Assembly (NCBI GenBank): GCA_002497075.1
Contig: DAML01000014.1
Span: 39,948 to 82,873 of the forward strand
Direction of reading: 5' to 3'
DNA length: 42,926 nucleotides
DNA from: Methanomassiliicoccaceae archaeon UBA472
GTDB taxonomy: Archaea > Thermoplasmatota > Thermoplasmata > Methanomassiliicoccales > UBA472
Shown here: piece after piece, positions 30,844 to 39,702 of the stretch
Numbering within the stretch: position 1 is the first letter of the stretch
Layout of the letters: every line of letters starts with the position of its first letter
Notes under the pieces: model-generated
Databases searched by the model: none
The model's input: the letters and a program-made list of their open reading frames with translations, nothing else
Told to the model about the DNA's origin: nothing
Made by a program: the position numbers and the translations under genes

Positions 30844-32808
30844 ATGGACATACTGGAATACGCATGGTTGATACCGGTCCTGCCGCTGCTGGCCTTCGTC
30901 TTCATCGGTTTATTCGGTAAGAAGCTGGACGACCTGAACGGCTACATTGCCGTCGGAGGCGTCGGCGCAGGAATGGTCCTGGCGCTGTGGACCGCCTTCG
31001 AGCTGCTGACCACCGGGAGGATCTACTCCGCGAATCAGACCTGGGTCATACTCAGCTCCGAGTACACCTTGGAGATGGGCGTGTACCTGGACAACGTGGC
31101 GGCCATGATGCTCATCGTGGTCTCCTTCATCGCCTTCCTGGTGGTAGTTTACTCGACTGCCTACATGCAGGACCAGGGCCCCAGGCGCCACCGGTACTTC
31201 ACCGAAATATGCCTGTTCGCGGGCGTCATGCTCGGTCTGGTTCTCGCCAGCAACTTCTTCCAGATGTTCGTGTTCTGGGAGCTGGTCGGTGTCTGTTCCT
31301 ATCTGCTGATAGGGTTCTGGTACGAAAGGCCCGCCGCGGCCCGCGCTGCGAAGAAGGCCTTCCTGGTGACCAGGGTGGGCGACGTCATGTTCATGATCGG
31401 CCTGTTCATCCTGTTCACCGAGCTGCACACCTTCAACTATGAAGCTGTCTGGCACGCGCTGGACACCGCCGATCCCACTATGATGGCCTTCGCGGCCTTC
31501 TTCCTGTTCGGCGGGGCGATAGGCAAGAGCGCCCAGTTCCCGCTGCACGACTGGCTTCCGGATGCGATGGAAGGCCCCACGACCGTCTCGGCCTTGATAC
31601 ACGCGGCCACCATGGTGAACGCGGGTGTCTACCTGGTCGCCAGGTCCTTCCCGATCATAGCCACCAGCGCTGAGGTCGCCCTGTTCGTCGGAGCGATCGG
31701 AGGCATCACCGCCTTCATCGCCGCCACCATGGCCCTCTGCGCCCCGAAGATCAAGGGGGTCCTCGCATATTCGACCGTCTCCCAGCTGGGATACATGATC
31801 CTGGGCCTTGGCGCGGGAGCGTTCCTGTGGCACTACGGCCACCACGCCGCGGGATCTATAGCCTTCGGTGCTGGCCTGTTCCACCTCATGAACCACGCCT
31901 TCTTCAAGGGCCAGCTTTTCCTCGGTGCCGGAGCGGTCATCCACTACGTGCACACTGAGGACCTGGCGAAGATGGGCGGACTGGGCAAGTACATGAAGGT
32001 GACCATGATCACCATGCTCATCTCCTGTATCTCCATAGCCGGTATCCCTCCGCTCTCCGGGTTCTGGAGCAAGGACGAGGTGCTCGCCATGACCTTCGAG
32101 GCCGGCGACGCCGGTCTGACCTTCATGGTCCTGTGGGTCCTGGGAGTGCTGACGGCCTTCATGACCGCCTTCTACATGTTCCGCATGTGGTTCATGGTCT
32201 TTGCTGGAAAGCCCAACGAGGGCACCAAGCACGCCACCGAGCACGGGCACCACAAGCATGAGGCGCCCTTCGCTATGTTGCTACCGCTGGTCGCCCTAGC
32301 CGCTCTGGCATTCGGCTCTGGTTTCTCCCTTTTCATAGGGGACGGATTCTTCGGAGCCATCTACTATGAGCATGCCCACGTGCTGAGCATAGGCGAGCGG
32401 TTGACCGAGGTGTTCACCTCCCCGCTGACCTACATATCCATAGTGGCTGCGGTAGGCGGCATAATGCTGGCATATTTCAGCTTCTACAAGACCAAGATAT
32501 CGGCGGAGAATGTCGTGTCCAAGGGCTTCCCCAAGGCCATGCACCAGCTGCTTCTGGACCGCTACAAGTTCCCGGTGGCCTACGACAAGATAGGTTACGT
32601 GGGAGTGTACGGGTTCTCCCTGCTGCTGGACAAGTTCGACCGCTACGTCATAGACGGCATAGTGAACGGCATAAGCACCTTCCTGATCAAGAGCGGGGGT
32701 CTCGTGCGCAAGCTGCAGAACGGCTTCGTGCAGAGCTACGCCACCCTTCTGCTGATCGGTGTCTCGGTGATAGTGATCCTTCTCTACGTCGTAGGAGTGC
32801 TGAGGTGA
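30844..32808 (+). CDS. fpoL: Fpo-like complex subunit L (antiporter-like)
   Basis: This 654-residue protein is the NuoL/ND5 homologue, a proton-pumping antiporter-like subunit. Signature blocks are FFQMFVFWELVGVCSYLLIGFW, the Lys-bearing GKSAQFPLHDWLPDAMEGPTTVSALIHAATMVNAGVYL, and LGYMILGLGAGAF. The C-terminal long amphipathic and anchor helices follow the core. The ATG at 30844 follows gaggtgg; a slightly longer frame exists. Confidence 0.96.
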   Translation: MDILEYAWLIPVLPLLAFVFIGLFGKKLDDLNGYIAVGGVGAGMVLALWTAFELLTTGRIYSANQTWVILSSEYTLEMGVYLDNVAAMMLIVVSFIAFLVVVYSTAYMQDQGPRRHRYFTEICLFAGVMLGLVLASNFFQMFVFWELVGVCSYLLIGFWYERPAAARAAKKAFLVTRVGDVMFMIGLFILFTELHTFNYEAVWHALDTADPTMMAFAAFFLFGGAIGKSAQFPLHDWLPDAMEGPTTVSALIHAATMVNAGVYLVARSFPIIATSAEVALFVGAIGGITAFIAATMALCAPKIKGVLAYSTVSQLGYMILGLGAGAFLWHYGHHAAGSIAFGAGLFHLMNHAFFKGQLFLGAGAVIHYVHTEDLAKMGGLGKYMKVTMITMLISCISIAGIPPLSGFWSKDEVLAMTFEAGDAGLTFMVLWVLGVLTAFMTAFYMFRMWFMVFAGKPNEGTKHATEHGHHKHEAPFAMLLPLVALAALAFGSGFSLFIGDGFFGAIYYEHAHVLSIGERLTEVFTSPLTYISIVAAVGGIMLAYFSFYKTKISAENVVSKGFPKAMHQLLLDRYKFPVAYDKIGYVGVYGFSLLLDKFDRYVIDGIVNGISTFLIKSGGLVRKLQNGFVQSYATLLLIGVSVIVILLYVVGVLR

Positions 32809-32812
32809 TCCC

Positions 32813-34300
32813 ATGGAAATACCGATATTATCTCTGATGTTGCTCGTATCCCTGGTCGGTGCAGTGGTCACCTTCTTCCTGGGCAAGAACCCCAAGATGG
32901 CCAAGATGTCCGCTCTGGTCTTCTCGGCCATACCTATGCTGCTGTCCCTGTACATGCTCACTCAGTATGTCCAGACCGGCGGCGGGTACCAGTTCAAGGA
33001 GTCCTTCACCTGGATCGAGTCTCTCGGCATATCCTACATACTGGGAGTTGACGGGATAAGCGTGCCCATGGTCTTCCTGAGCACGCTCCTGGTGTTCCTG
33101 GCGGTCATATTCTCCTGGGACGTCGACCACCGGACCAACCAGTTCATGGCTCTCCTGCTGGTACTGGAGCTCGGAGTGCTGGGCGTCTTCATGGCCCTGG
33201 ACTACTTCCTGTTCTACATCTTCTGGGAGGTCGTGCTGATCCCGATGTACTTCCTGATCGGCGTGTGGGGCGGTCCAAGGCGTTCCTACGCTGCGATCAA
33301 GTTCTTCATCTACACGCACATAGCCAGTTTGGTCATGCTGCTGGGTATCTTCGCCCTGTACTTCGAGGCCGCTTCGTACAACGGCTTCTACTCCTTCGGC
33401 ATGGAGGACATAAACGCCGTGTCGCCGATGTTCGGTCTTACATTCCAGGTGATCGTGTTCGGGGCGCTCTTCTTCGGCTTCGCCGTGAAGATGCCGTCCT
33501 TCCCGTTCCATACCTGGCTGCCTGACGCGCACGTCGAAGCGCCTACGGCCGGATCGGTCCTGCTGGCCGGTCTGCTGCTGAAGATGGGTGCCTACGGTAT
33601 CATCCGCGTTGCGTTCCCGGCACTGCCGGACGGCGCCAGCGAGTGGCAGTGGGTCATGGTCATCCTGGCCATCCTGTCCATCGTCTACGGCGCCATCATG
33701 TGCATCGCCCAGAAGGACCTCAAGAAGATGGTAGCGTACTCCTCCATCAGCCACATGGGCATAGTGATGCTAGGGTTCGCCACCTTCACCGAGATCGGCA
33801 TTGCGGCGGGCGTCTTCCAGATGTTCGCCCACGGTCTCATCACCGCCGTCCTCTTCATGATGTGCGGCGTGGTACAGCACAAGGCGGGCACCAGGAACAT
33901 CCCCCGCCTCGGCGGGCTGGCGGCCAAGATGCCCCTCGGGGCGACGTTCATGATGATCGGCTTCATGGCCTCCCTCGGGCTTCCCGGGATGGTCGGATTC
34001 GTCGCCGAGTTCTCGGTCATGACCGCCACCTTCGACGCCTTCGGCTGGCTGCTGCTGATACCCGTGACCAGCATCGCCTTCACCGCCGCGTACTACATAT
34101 GGGCGATGCAGCGCACGCTGTTCGGTCCGCTGACCAAGGAGATCGACACCGATCACCTGCACGACGTGTACTGGTTCGAGGCGCTGCCTTTGGCAGTGCT
34201 CTGCGGCCTCATCGTGCTGTTCGGCATGTTCCCCGCCCTGATCATGGATATTATACGCCCCGCTCTTGGACCCGTACTGGGCCTGCTGGGAGGGATCTAA
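32813..34300 (+). CDS. fpoM: Fpo-like complex subunit M (antiporter-like)
   Basis: This 495-residue protein is the NuoM/ND4 homologue. Recognisable are FYIFWEVVLIPMYFLIGVWGGPRRSYAAIKFFIYTHIASLVMLLG with the conserved Glu, FGFAVKMPSFPFHTWLPDAHVEAPTAGSVLLAGLLLKMGAYGIIR with the Lys, and KMVAYSSISHMGIVMLG. About fourteen helices are predicted. The stop is followed without a gap by the GTG of fpoN. Confidence 0.96.
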   Translation: MEIPILSLMLLVSLVGAVVTFFLGKNPKMAKMSALVFSAIPMLLSLYMLTQYVQTGGGYQFKESFTWIESLGISYILGVDGISVPMVFLSTLLVFLAVIFSWDVDHRTNQFMALLLVLELGVLGVFMALDYFLFYIFWEVVLIPMYFLIGVWGGPRRSYAAIKFFIYTHIASLVMLLGIFALYFEAASYNGFYSFGMEDINAVSPMFGLTFQVIVFGALFFGFAVKMPSFPFHTWLPDAHVEAPTAGSVLLAGLLLKMGAYGIIRVAFPALPDGASEWQWVMVILAILSIVYGAIMCIAQKDLKKMVAYSSISHMGIVMLGFATFTEIGIAAGVFQMFAHGLITAVLFMMCGVVQHKAGTRNIPRLGGLAAKMPLGATFMMIGFMASLGLPGMVGFVAEFSVMTATFDAFGWLLLIPVTSIAFTAAYYIWAMQRTLFGPLTKEIDTDHLHDVYWFEALPLAVLCGLIVLFGMFPALIMDIIRPALGPVLGLLGGI

Positions 34301-35755
34301 GTGGACTATACGGCATTGTATCCCGAGATAATCGTGGCCCTGTTCGCGCTGGCGTTGCCTGCGGTGAATCTGCTGCTCAAGGACAACCGGTTCCTGGCGG
34401 TTGTATCGCTAGCGGGCGTCGGCCTGTCCATGCTGGCTGTTCTCATGTTCTTCGTGGAAGGCATGGGTCCACAGGCCTTCGACAACGGCCTGCTGGTGTT
34501 GAACGACTTCAGCGCCCTGTTCATGCTGGTGTTCCTGGCCGTGGCCTTCGTGGTGATCCTGGCCTCGATAAAATTCATCGAGGGCGAGAAGCACGCCGCG
34601 GAGTACTACTCCCTGATCCTGCTGGCAACCGTCGGCATGATGCTCGTGGCGTCCGCGACCGACCTGTTCGTGCTGTACATCGGTATCGAGATCACCAGTC
34701 TGTCCTCGTACGCCCTGGTTGCCTTCCGCAAGAAGGACATTAAGGGCACGGAGGCGGCGACGAAGTACTTCATCTTCGGCGGTATCTCGTCTGCCTTCAC
34801 CCTGTTCGGCATATCCCTGATCTACGGGTTAACTGGCACCACCAGCTTCGAGGAGATCGGAGCCTTGGTCGGCACCCTGGACGCGTACAAGGAGATGCTC
34901 TGGCTGGCCCTGGTAATGGTCATCGTCGGCTTCGGCTTCAAGGTGGCCATGGTACCGTTCCACTCCTGGGCTCCTGATGTGTACGAGGGTGCGCCTACGA
35001 CGATCACCGCCATGCTGGCGGCCGGGTCCAAGAAGATGGGTTTCGTGGCCATGTTCAAGTTCTTCCTCATCGCCATGCTGGCCATAAAGGCCGACTGGGA
35101 GATCGTGGTGGCCGTGCTGGCCATAGTCACCATGACCGTGGGGAACCTGGCGGCGCTGAACCAGACCAGCATCAAGAGGATGCTGGCCTACTCGAGCATC
35201 GCCCAGGCCGGATACATCCTGATCGCCGTGGCGGTGGGAACCGAGTACGCGGTCACTGGAGGCATCTTCCACATACTTACCCACGCCTTCATGAAGGGCG
35301 GCGCGTTCATCGTCGTGGCGACGTTGGCCACCGTGGCCATCGGAGAGAAGATATCGGACTACAAGGGGCTGGCCAAGAGGTCGAACTTCATGGCCTTCTC
35401 CATGACCGTGTTGCTCTTCTCCCTGGCCGGCATACCGCCTCTGGCCGGATTCGCCAGCAAGGTCGTGCTGTTCTCCTCGCCCATCATGGGCACGGTGGGC
35501 GGTTCCGAGTGGATGATCTGGTTGGCCGTGGCTGGTATCATAAACAGCGCCATATCCCTGTACTACTACGCCCGCGTGGTCAAGTACATGTACGTGGACG
35601 AGCTGGAAGAGGGTGCCCCGTCCGAGAAGCTGAAGCTGCCCAAGAGCATGGCCGCCGCGGTGGCGATATGCGTAGTGGCCATCATCGGCATCGGCGTGTT
35701 CCCCGAGTACTTCATACAGCTCTGCCAGGACGCCGCCCAGGCCCTGTTCGCCTGA
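34301..35755 (+). CDS. fpoN: Fpo-like complex subunit N (antiporter-like)
   Basis: This 484-residue protein is the NuoN/ND2 homologue and the last gene of the operon. Blocks include LFVLYIGIEITSLSSYALVAFRKKD, GFGFKVAMVPFHSWAPDVYEGAPTTITAMLAAGSKKMGFVAMF and KRMLAYSSIAQAGYILIAVAVG. The GTG start immediately follows the fpoM stop. No fpoO lies downstream; a T-rich stretch ends the unit. Confidence 0.96.
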   Translation: MDYTALYPEIIVALFALALPAVNLLLKDNRFLAVVSLAGVGLSMLAVLMFFVEGMGPQAFDNGLLVLNDFSALFMLVFLAVAFVVILASIKFIEGEKHAAEYYSLILLATVGMMLVASATDLFVLYIGIEITSLSSYALVAFRKKDIKGTEAATKYFIFGGISSAFTLFGISLIYGLTGTTSFEEIGALVGTLDAYKEMLWLALVMVIVGFGFKVAMVPFHSWAPDVYEGAPTTITAMLAAGSKKMGFVAMFKFFLIAMLAIKADWEIVVAVLAIVTMTVGNLAALNQTSIKRMLAYSSIAQAGYILIAVAVGTEYAVTGGIFHILTHAFMKGGAFIVVATLATVAIGEKISDYKGLAKRSNFMAFSMTVLLFSLAGIPPLAGFASKVVLFSSPIMGTVGGSEWMIWLAVAGIINSAISLYYYARVVKYMYVDELEEGAPSEKLKLPKSMAAAVAICVVAIIGIGVFPEYFIQLCQDAAQALFA

Positions 35756-35756
35756 A

Positions 35757-35787
35757 AACCCTTTCTTTATTCTCTTATTTTTTACCC
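35757..35787 (+). terminator. T-rich terminator after the fpo operon
   Basis: A run of T-rich sequence (tttctttattctcttatttttt) follows the fpoN stop, the usual archaeal termination signal. No hairpin is needed. Confidence 0.6.
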
Positions 35788-35833
35788 TACGGCGGATACG
35801 CTGGCTATTGTTTCAGGATGAAAGCCAGTAACG

Positions 35834-35856
35834 GTTAAGTATAAATTTACCATATC
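35834..35856 (+). promoter_or_regulatory. TATA promoter block shared with the basic peptide gene
   Basis: The block starts gttaagtataaattta and ends ccatatc, nearly identical to 7323-7346. The TATA centre is 24 nt before the ATG at 35866, so the prenyl synthase mRNA should be leaderless. Confidence 0.65.
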
Positions 35857-35865
35857 GAGCGAACG

Positions 35866-36828
35866 ATGTCTCAGGGCTGGGATTCCTCTATCAAGGATGA
35901 GCTTAAGATGGTGGAACAGGAGATCCACCGCAGCATCCTATCGGAGCAGCCAGTCCTAACTGAGATATGCGATTATGTCATCTCCTCCGGCGGCAAGCGC
36001 ATGCGCCCCGGGGTGACCATCCTGTCCTATCTCGCGTCCGGCGGCAAGGAGGTCAGCGAGGCGGTCAAGATCGCCGCGGCCTTCGAGATGATACACTCCG
36101 CGACCCTCATCCACGACGATATCAACGACCGCTCGGAGATGCGCCGCGGACGTTTATCGGCATACAAGAAGTTCGGGCTGCAGCAGGCTCTGGTCAGCGG
36201 GGACTTCCTTTTCGTCAAGGCCTTCGCCATAGGCGGATTCTTCAACGAGGAGATAGTGAGCCTCGTGGCGGAAGCATGCACGGCCATCGCCGAGAGCGAG
36301 ATAGTGCAGTTCGAGAAGGAGGGCGAGGTAGCTCCACTGGACGTCTACCTTGACATCATAGAGGGCAAGACCGCCAAGCCCATCATGGCCGGAGCGCGCA
36401 TCGGCGCATACTTGGCGAAAGCAGACCCGGGCCGCATACATGCCATGGGCGATTACGGCCTCAACATCGGGATGGCATTCCAGATAGTGGATGACATACT
36501 GGATATCATGGGCACCGAGAGCTCCCTGGGGAAGCCGCGCATGGTGGACTTCTTTGAGGGCAAGGCGACCCTTCCTTTAATTCATGCTATGGAGGACCCG
36601 GCGGTCGGTCCGCGTCTATCTCAGCTCTTCCACAACAAGGTCAAGACCGAGAAGGACATCGAGGAGGCGCAGGCGCTCATCGTACGCACTGACGCCATTG
36701 AGAAATCCAGGCAGAAGGCCAAGGAGTACGCCGAGAAGGCGCTCACAGCATTGGAAAGTCTGCCCGGATCGGAGCACAAGCTGGGGCTTCAGAGGCTGGC
36801 GGCCAAGGTCGTCGACCGCAACTACTGA
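35866..36828 (+). CDS. idsA: Geranylgeranyl/polyprenyl diphosphate synthase
   Basis: This 320-residue trans-prenyltransferase would make the C15-C20 chains of archaeal lipids. The first Asp-rich motif is IHDDINDRSEMRRG (about residues 82-95, DDxxD variant), and the second is QIVDDILD near 209-216. SGGKRMRPGVTILSY is the substrate-binding block. Length matches the family. It heads a lipid-gene pair with the reductase 22 nt downstream. Product length cannot be read with certainty. Confidence 0.92.
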   Translation: MSQGWDSSIKDELKMVEQEIHRSILSEQPVLTEICDYVISSGGKRMRPGVTILSYLASGGKEVSEAVKIAAAFEMIHSATLIHDDINDRSEMRRGRLSAYKKFGLQQALVSGDFLFVKAFAIGGFFNEEIVSLVAEACTAIAESEIVQFEKEGEVAPLDVYLDIIEGKTAKPIMAGARIGAYLAKADPGRIHAMGDYGLNIGMAFQIVDDILDIMGTESSLGKPRMVDFFEGKATLPLIHAMEDPAVGPRLSQLFHNKVKTEKDIEEAQALIVRTDAIEKSRQKAKEYAEKALTALESLPGSEHKLGLQRLAAKVVDRNY

Positions 36829-36850
36829 CGGTCGCCGAGAGGTGAATCAC

Positions 36851-37939
36851 ATGGTCAAGGAACTTAGTTACGACATAGTGGTGGTGGGAGCCGGACCCGC
36901 CGGGTCCACCACGGCCCGCTTCGCCGCCGAGGCCGGAGCTAGCGTCCTGGTTCTTGAAAGGCGCGCCAAGGTCGGCGTTCCAGTGCGATGCGGCGAGCTC
37001 ATGCCCGACCTAACGGAGATGAGCGACATATTCCCCCGGGCCGGGGACATGTCCGATATCTTCGACGTTCCGTCCGACCTTGTTTCATTGAAGTTCAACA
37101 CTATCCGCATATTCTCCCCGAAGAACACCAGGTACGAGGTGCCATTTTCCGGATACACCACCCACCGCGACCGACTGGACCAGTTCTTCGCTTCTCAAGC
37201 AGTGAAAGCTGGGGCGGAGATCATGACCGGTCAGAGGGTGATCAAGGTCGAGGAGGGAATGGTCCATACCGATGATCTCAGCGTCAAAGCGAAGGTCATC
37301 GTAGGAGCCGACGGACCGTTGTCCGTGGTCGGGAAAGCGTTCGGATTGGAACGCTCCGCGGACCTCTGCCCGGCCGTGACCGTCCAGGTGCCCGGGGAGT
37401 TCGAGCCGGTGCCGGAGATGTACTTCGGCACGGTGGCGCCGGGCGGCTACGCCTGGGTCATTCCCAAGAAGGGCTGCGCCAACGTCGGTCTCGGCGTTTC
37501 CAAGAAGTTCGCCAAGATGACCGTCGGCGAGTATTTTGATGAGTTCGTAAAATTCAGGGGACTGGAGGCCGGAAAGCCGGAAGGCAAGGTCGTCCCCATG
37601 TCCATGCCAGTGAAGCGAACCGTCGCCGGACAGGCAATGATCGTCGGCGACGCCGCCGGGCAGGTCATGGCCGTGAACGGTGGCGGAATTCCCATGGCCC
37701 GCATCACCGGCAAGGTGGCCGGCACGGTCGCCGCCGCCAACGTCCTCAAGGGCACCCCGCTCACCGATTACGAGGCGGAGTGGCGCAGGCAGGTCTACAA
37801 GCCTCTACGAACCGCTGCGCGCACGAAGGTCCTGGCGGAGCTGTGCTTCGGCAGCGCCTGGCGCACGGAAACGGCCATGAAGGTGCTGGGACCGCGCAGG
37901 ATGAACAATCTCATCCGCTGCCGGCCGATATTCCCCTAG
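36851..37939 (+). CDS. Geranylgeranyl reductase family protein
   Basis: This 362-residue flavoprotein would saturate the isoprenoid chains of archaeol. The FAD-binding motif is DIVVVGAGPAGSTTARFAAEAGASVLVLE (residues 8-36), followed by VGVPVRCGEL, a family signature with a redox Cys. The second FAD motif is VVGADGPLSVVGKAFGLE and the third is MIVGDAAGQVMAVNGGGIPMARITGKVAG. The ATG follows gaggtg. The TAG stop overlaps that of the convergent radical SAM gene in CTAG. Its partner prenyl synthase gene supports the lipid role. Confidence 0.9.
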   Translation: MVKELSYDIVVVGAGPAGSTTARFAAEAGASVLVLERRAKVGVPVRCGELMPDLTEMSDIFPRAGDMSDIFDVPSDLVSLKFNTIRIFSPKNTRYEVPFSGYTTHRDRLDQFFASQAVKAGAEIMTGQRVIKVEEGMVHTDDLSVKAKVIVGADGPLSVVGKAFGLERSADLCPAVTVQVPGEFEPVPEMYFGTVAPGGYAWVIPKKGCANVGLGVSKKFAKMTVGEYFDEFVKFRGLEAGKPEGKVVPMSMPVKRTVAGQAMIVGDAAGQVMAVNGGGIPMARITGKVAGTVAAANVLKGTPLTDYEAEWRRQVYKPLRTAARTKVLAELCFGSAWRTETAMKVLGPRRMNNLIRCRPIFP

Positions 37940-39648
37940 ACGCCCCGTAGGATGGCCCAGGCCGCCCGGGGGACGCTCCTTATCAGTCCCTTCGTCGCCC
38001 ACTCCATCTCCCGCTTGTGGGTGATGGTGCTCTCCATGAGCTCTTCGGAACGTCTTTGCAGCTCCTGGAAAGCCTTACGCTTCTCTTCCGGGTCGGCTAT
38101 GGCCATCGCGGCGTCGACGCGCTTCATCATGTCCGCCGCTTCCGACGAACGCTTGAGGCGGTAGTCCAATTCTTCCTTGTCTATCAGCCCGCACTCGAAT
38201 CGGGCTTTGTTTATAGCGTCGGCCGCCTCGTAAGAGACCTCGGCGATGTCGTCCCTGGTCATCCATTTCGTTTCGTACGAGAGTACGTGCTTCCAGGACG
38301 GGGACGTCAGGCGGGCGCGGTGCTCCTCGAGCGTTCTCGCTAATGACACATAACCGAAGCGCTCGGGGTCCTCGAACGCCAACGAGGCCGGGTCCAGGAA
38401 CGGCGCTAACGGAGATATGAAGACGCACAGCCGGGGGTCCTTGTTCGCCGCGAGATAAAGCGTCTTGGCGTATTCCGCGCTCTTGACAGCCGATTCTCTG
38501 GTCTGCTTAGGCAGTCCGATCATGAAGAACACGTCGAACCTTTCCGCGCCGTACTTCAGGGCGTTCTTGATGGACGTTTCCAGCTCCTCATTGGAATAAT
38601 TGCGTCCAAGGGCCTCGCGCACCTCGGGGTCGTGCGAGTCCGGGGAAATTTCCACGGCGAAGCCTTTGGTATGCGTTGATGCCAGCTTGTAGAACTCCTC
38701 GTCCGGCGGGGTGAAGAATTCGAACACCAGGGAGTTCGTCACGCCCAGGCGCTTGACCTCGGCGAAGAACCGTTGCATATAGTCCAGGCCGCCGCGGCGG
38801 GGGTCGCCGACAATGAACGTCGGGGCCTTGATGTACTGCTGGATGTTGTAGACGTCCTGGGCCAGCTTCTCCGGCGAGCGGAAGGCGGGCTTCTGCCGGT
38901 TGAGGAACTTGTGCATGGCCGGGCACGAACCGCCGCACACCGTGCAGTTGAGGTGGCATCCCTTTATCGAGAACACCATGGTGATCGGGTACCGGTCCCA
39001 GTCCTTGAACGGCTTGTGGCCTTCCAGGTCCATGTGGCGAATTACCGAGCGGACGATCCACCCGTAATCGACGTCCTGATAGTCCAGCGAGTCCGGGACG
39101 TAAGTAATGGGATTGTGATGCTCGCCCTTCTCGTCCTTCCAGCTGAGGTTGGGAACGCTCTCCAGCGGTTCTCCTTCCTTAAGGGCTTCCATGAGCTGCC
39201 TGAGCGGCTCCTCGGTGGAATCGCCCTTCATGATCAAGTCCACCTGCGGATAGCGGAGAAGTTCCTCGTGGAAATAGGTGGAGGAGAAACCCCCGAAGAG
39301 CACCTTGGCGTCAGGGTGGTACTTCTTGACCAGCTTGGCGATCTCCAGCGCGCCGTGGGCGTGCGGCAGCCAGTGAAGGTCGATGCCGAAGACCTTGGAT
39401 TTGAGCTTGGAGATGAGCTTCTCCACGTCCAGCTTGCGGTCGTTTAGCATCATGCTCGCCAAGTTGACGATACGAACCTTGTAGCCGTTCTTGGCCAGGT
39501 GGGCGGCCATGGAGGTGAATCCGAACGGGTACATCTCGAAGACCGGCGTGGAGGGGACCATGTCGCTCACCGGCCCGTAGAACAGGAACTCCTTCCTGAA
39601 GTCGTAAACGCTCGGCGCGTGCAGGAATATGATGTCCTCTTTGCTCAT
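37936..39648 (-). CDS. B12-binding radical SAM protein (Ta0216-like)
   Basis: This protein of about 570 residues has an N-terminal cobalamin-binding-like domain (EMYPFGFTSMAAHLAKNGYKVRIVNLAS to AKVLFGGFSSTYFHEEL) and then the radical SAM motif CHLNCTVCGG (CxxxCxxC) with FSIKGCHLNC before it. It resembles the Ta0216-type family known in Thermoplasma relatives. The start is ATG 39646-39648; a GTG at 39666 is also in frame, but the TATA box at 39684-39692 predicts an mRNA start near 39663. The substrate is unknown. Its place between isoprenoid-lipid genes makes a lipid or cofactor target worth considering. Confidence 0.85.
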   Translation of the reverse strand: MSKEDIIFLHAPSVYDFRKEFLFYGPVSDMVPSTPVFEMYPFGFTSMAAHLAKNGYKVRIVNLASMMLNDRKLDVEKLISKLKSKVFGIDLHWLPHAHGALEIAKLVKKYHPDAKVLFGGFSSTYFHEELLRYPQVDLIMKGDSTEEPLRQLMEALKEGEPLESVPNLSWKDEKGEHHNPITYVPDSLDYQDVDYGWIVRSVIRHMDLEGHKPFKDWDRYPITMVFSIKGCHLNCTVCGGSCPAMHKFLNRQKPAFRSPEKLAQDVYNIQQYIKAPTFIVGDPRRGGLDYMQRFFAEVKRLGVTNSLVFEFFTPPDEEFYKLASTHTKGFAVEISPDSHDPEVREALGRNYSNEELETSIKNALKYGAERFDVFFMIGLPKQTRESAVKSAEYAKTLYLAANKDPRLCVFISPLAPFLDPASLAFEDPERFGYVSLARTLEEHRARLTSPSWKHVLSYETKWMTRDDIAEVSYEAADAINKARFECGLIDKEELDYRLKRSSEAADMMKRVDAAMAIADPEEKRKAFQELQRRSEELMESTITHKREMEWATKGLIRSVPRAAWAILRGV

Positions 39649-39683
39649 ACCAAAGCTCACTGGCACGCTGACACAATCGGAGC

Positions 39684-39692
39684 TATTTAAAT
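39684..39692 (-). promoter_or_regulatory. TATA box of the radical SAM gene
   Basis: tatttaaat (atttaaata on the minus strand) is centred about 25 nt upstream of the predicted mRNA start near 39663. It also separates this gene from uppS on the same strand. Confidence 0.55.
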
Positions 39693-39702
39693 TCCGCCCT
39701 TT

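Noticed and set aside
30910..32259. 449-codon minus-strand frame opposite fpoL
   Set aside because: Antisense of fpoL with low-complexity His/Gly/Glu composition; the plus-strand frame has all NuoL signatures.
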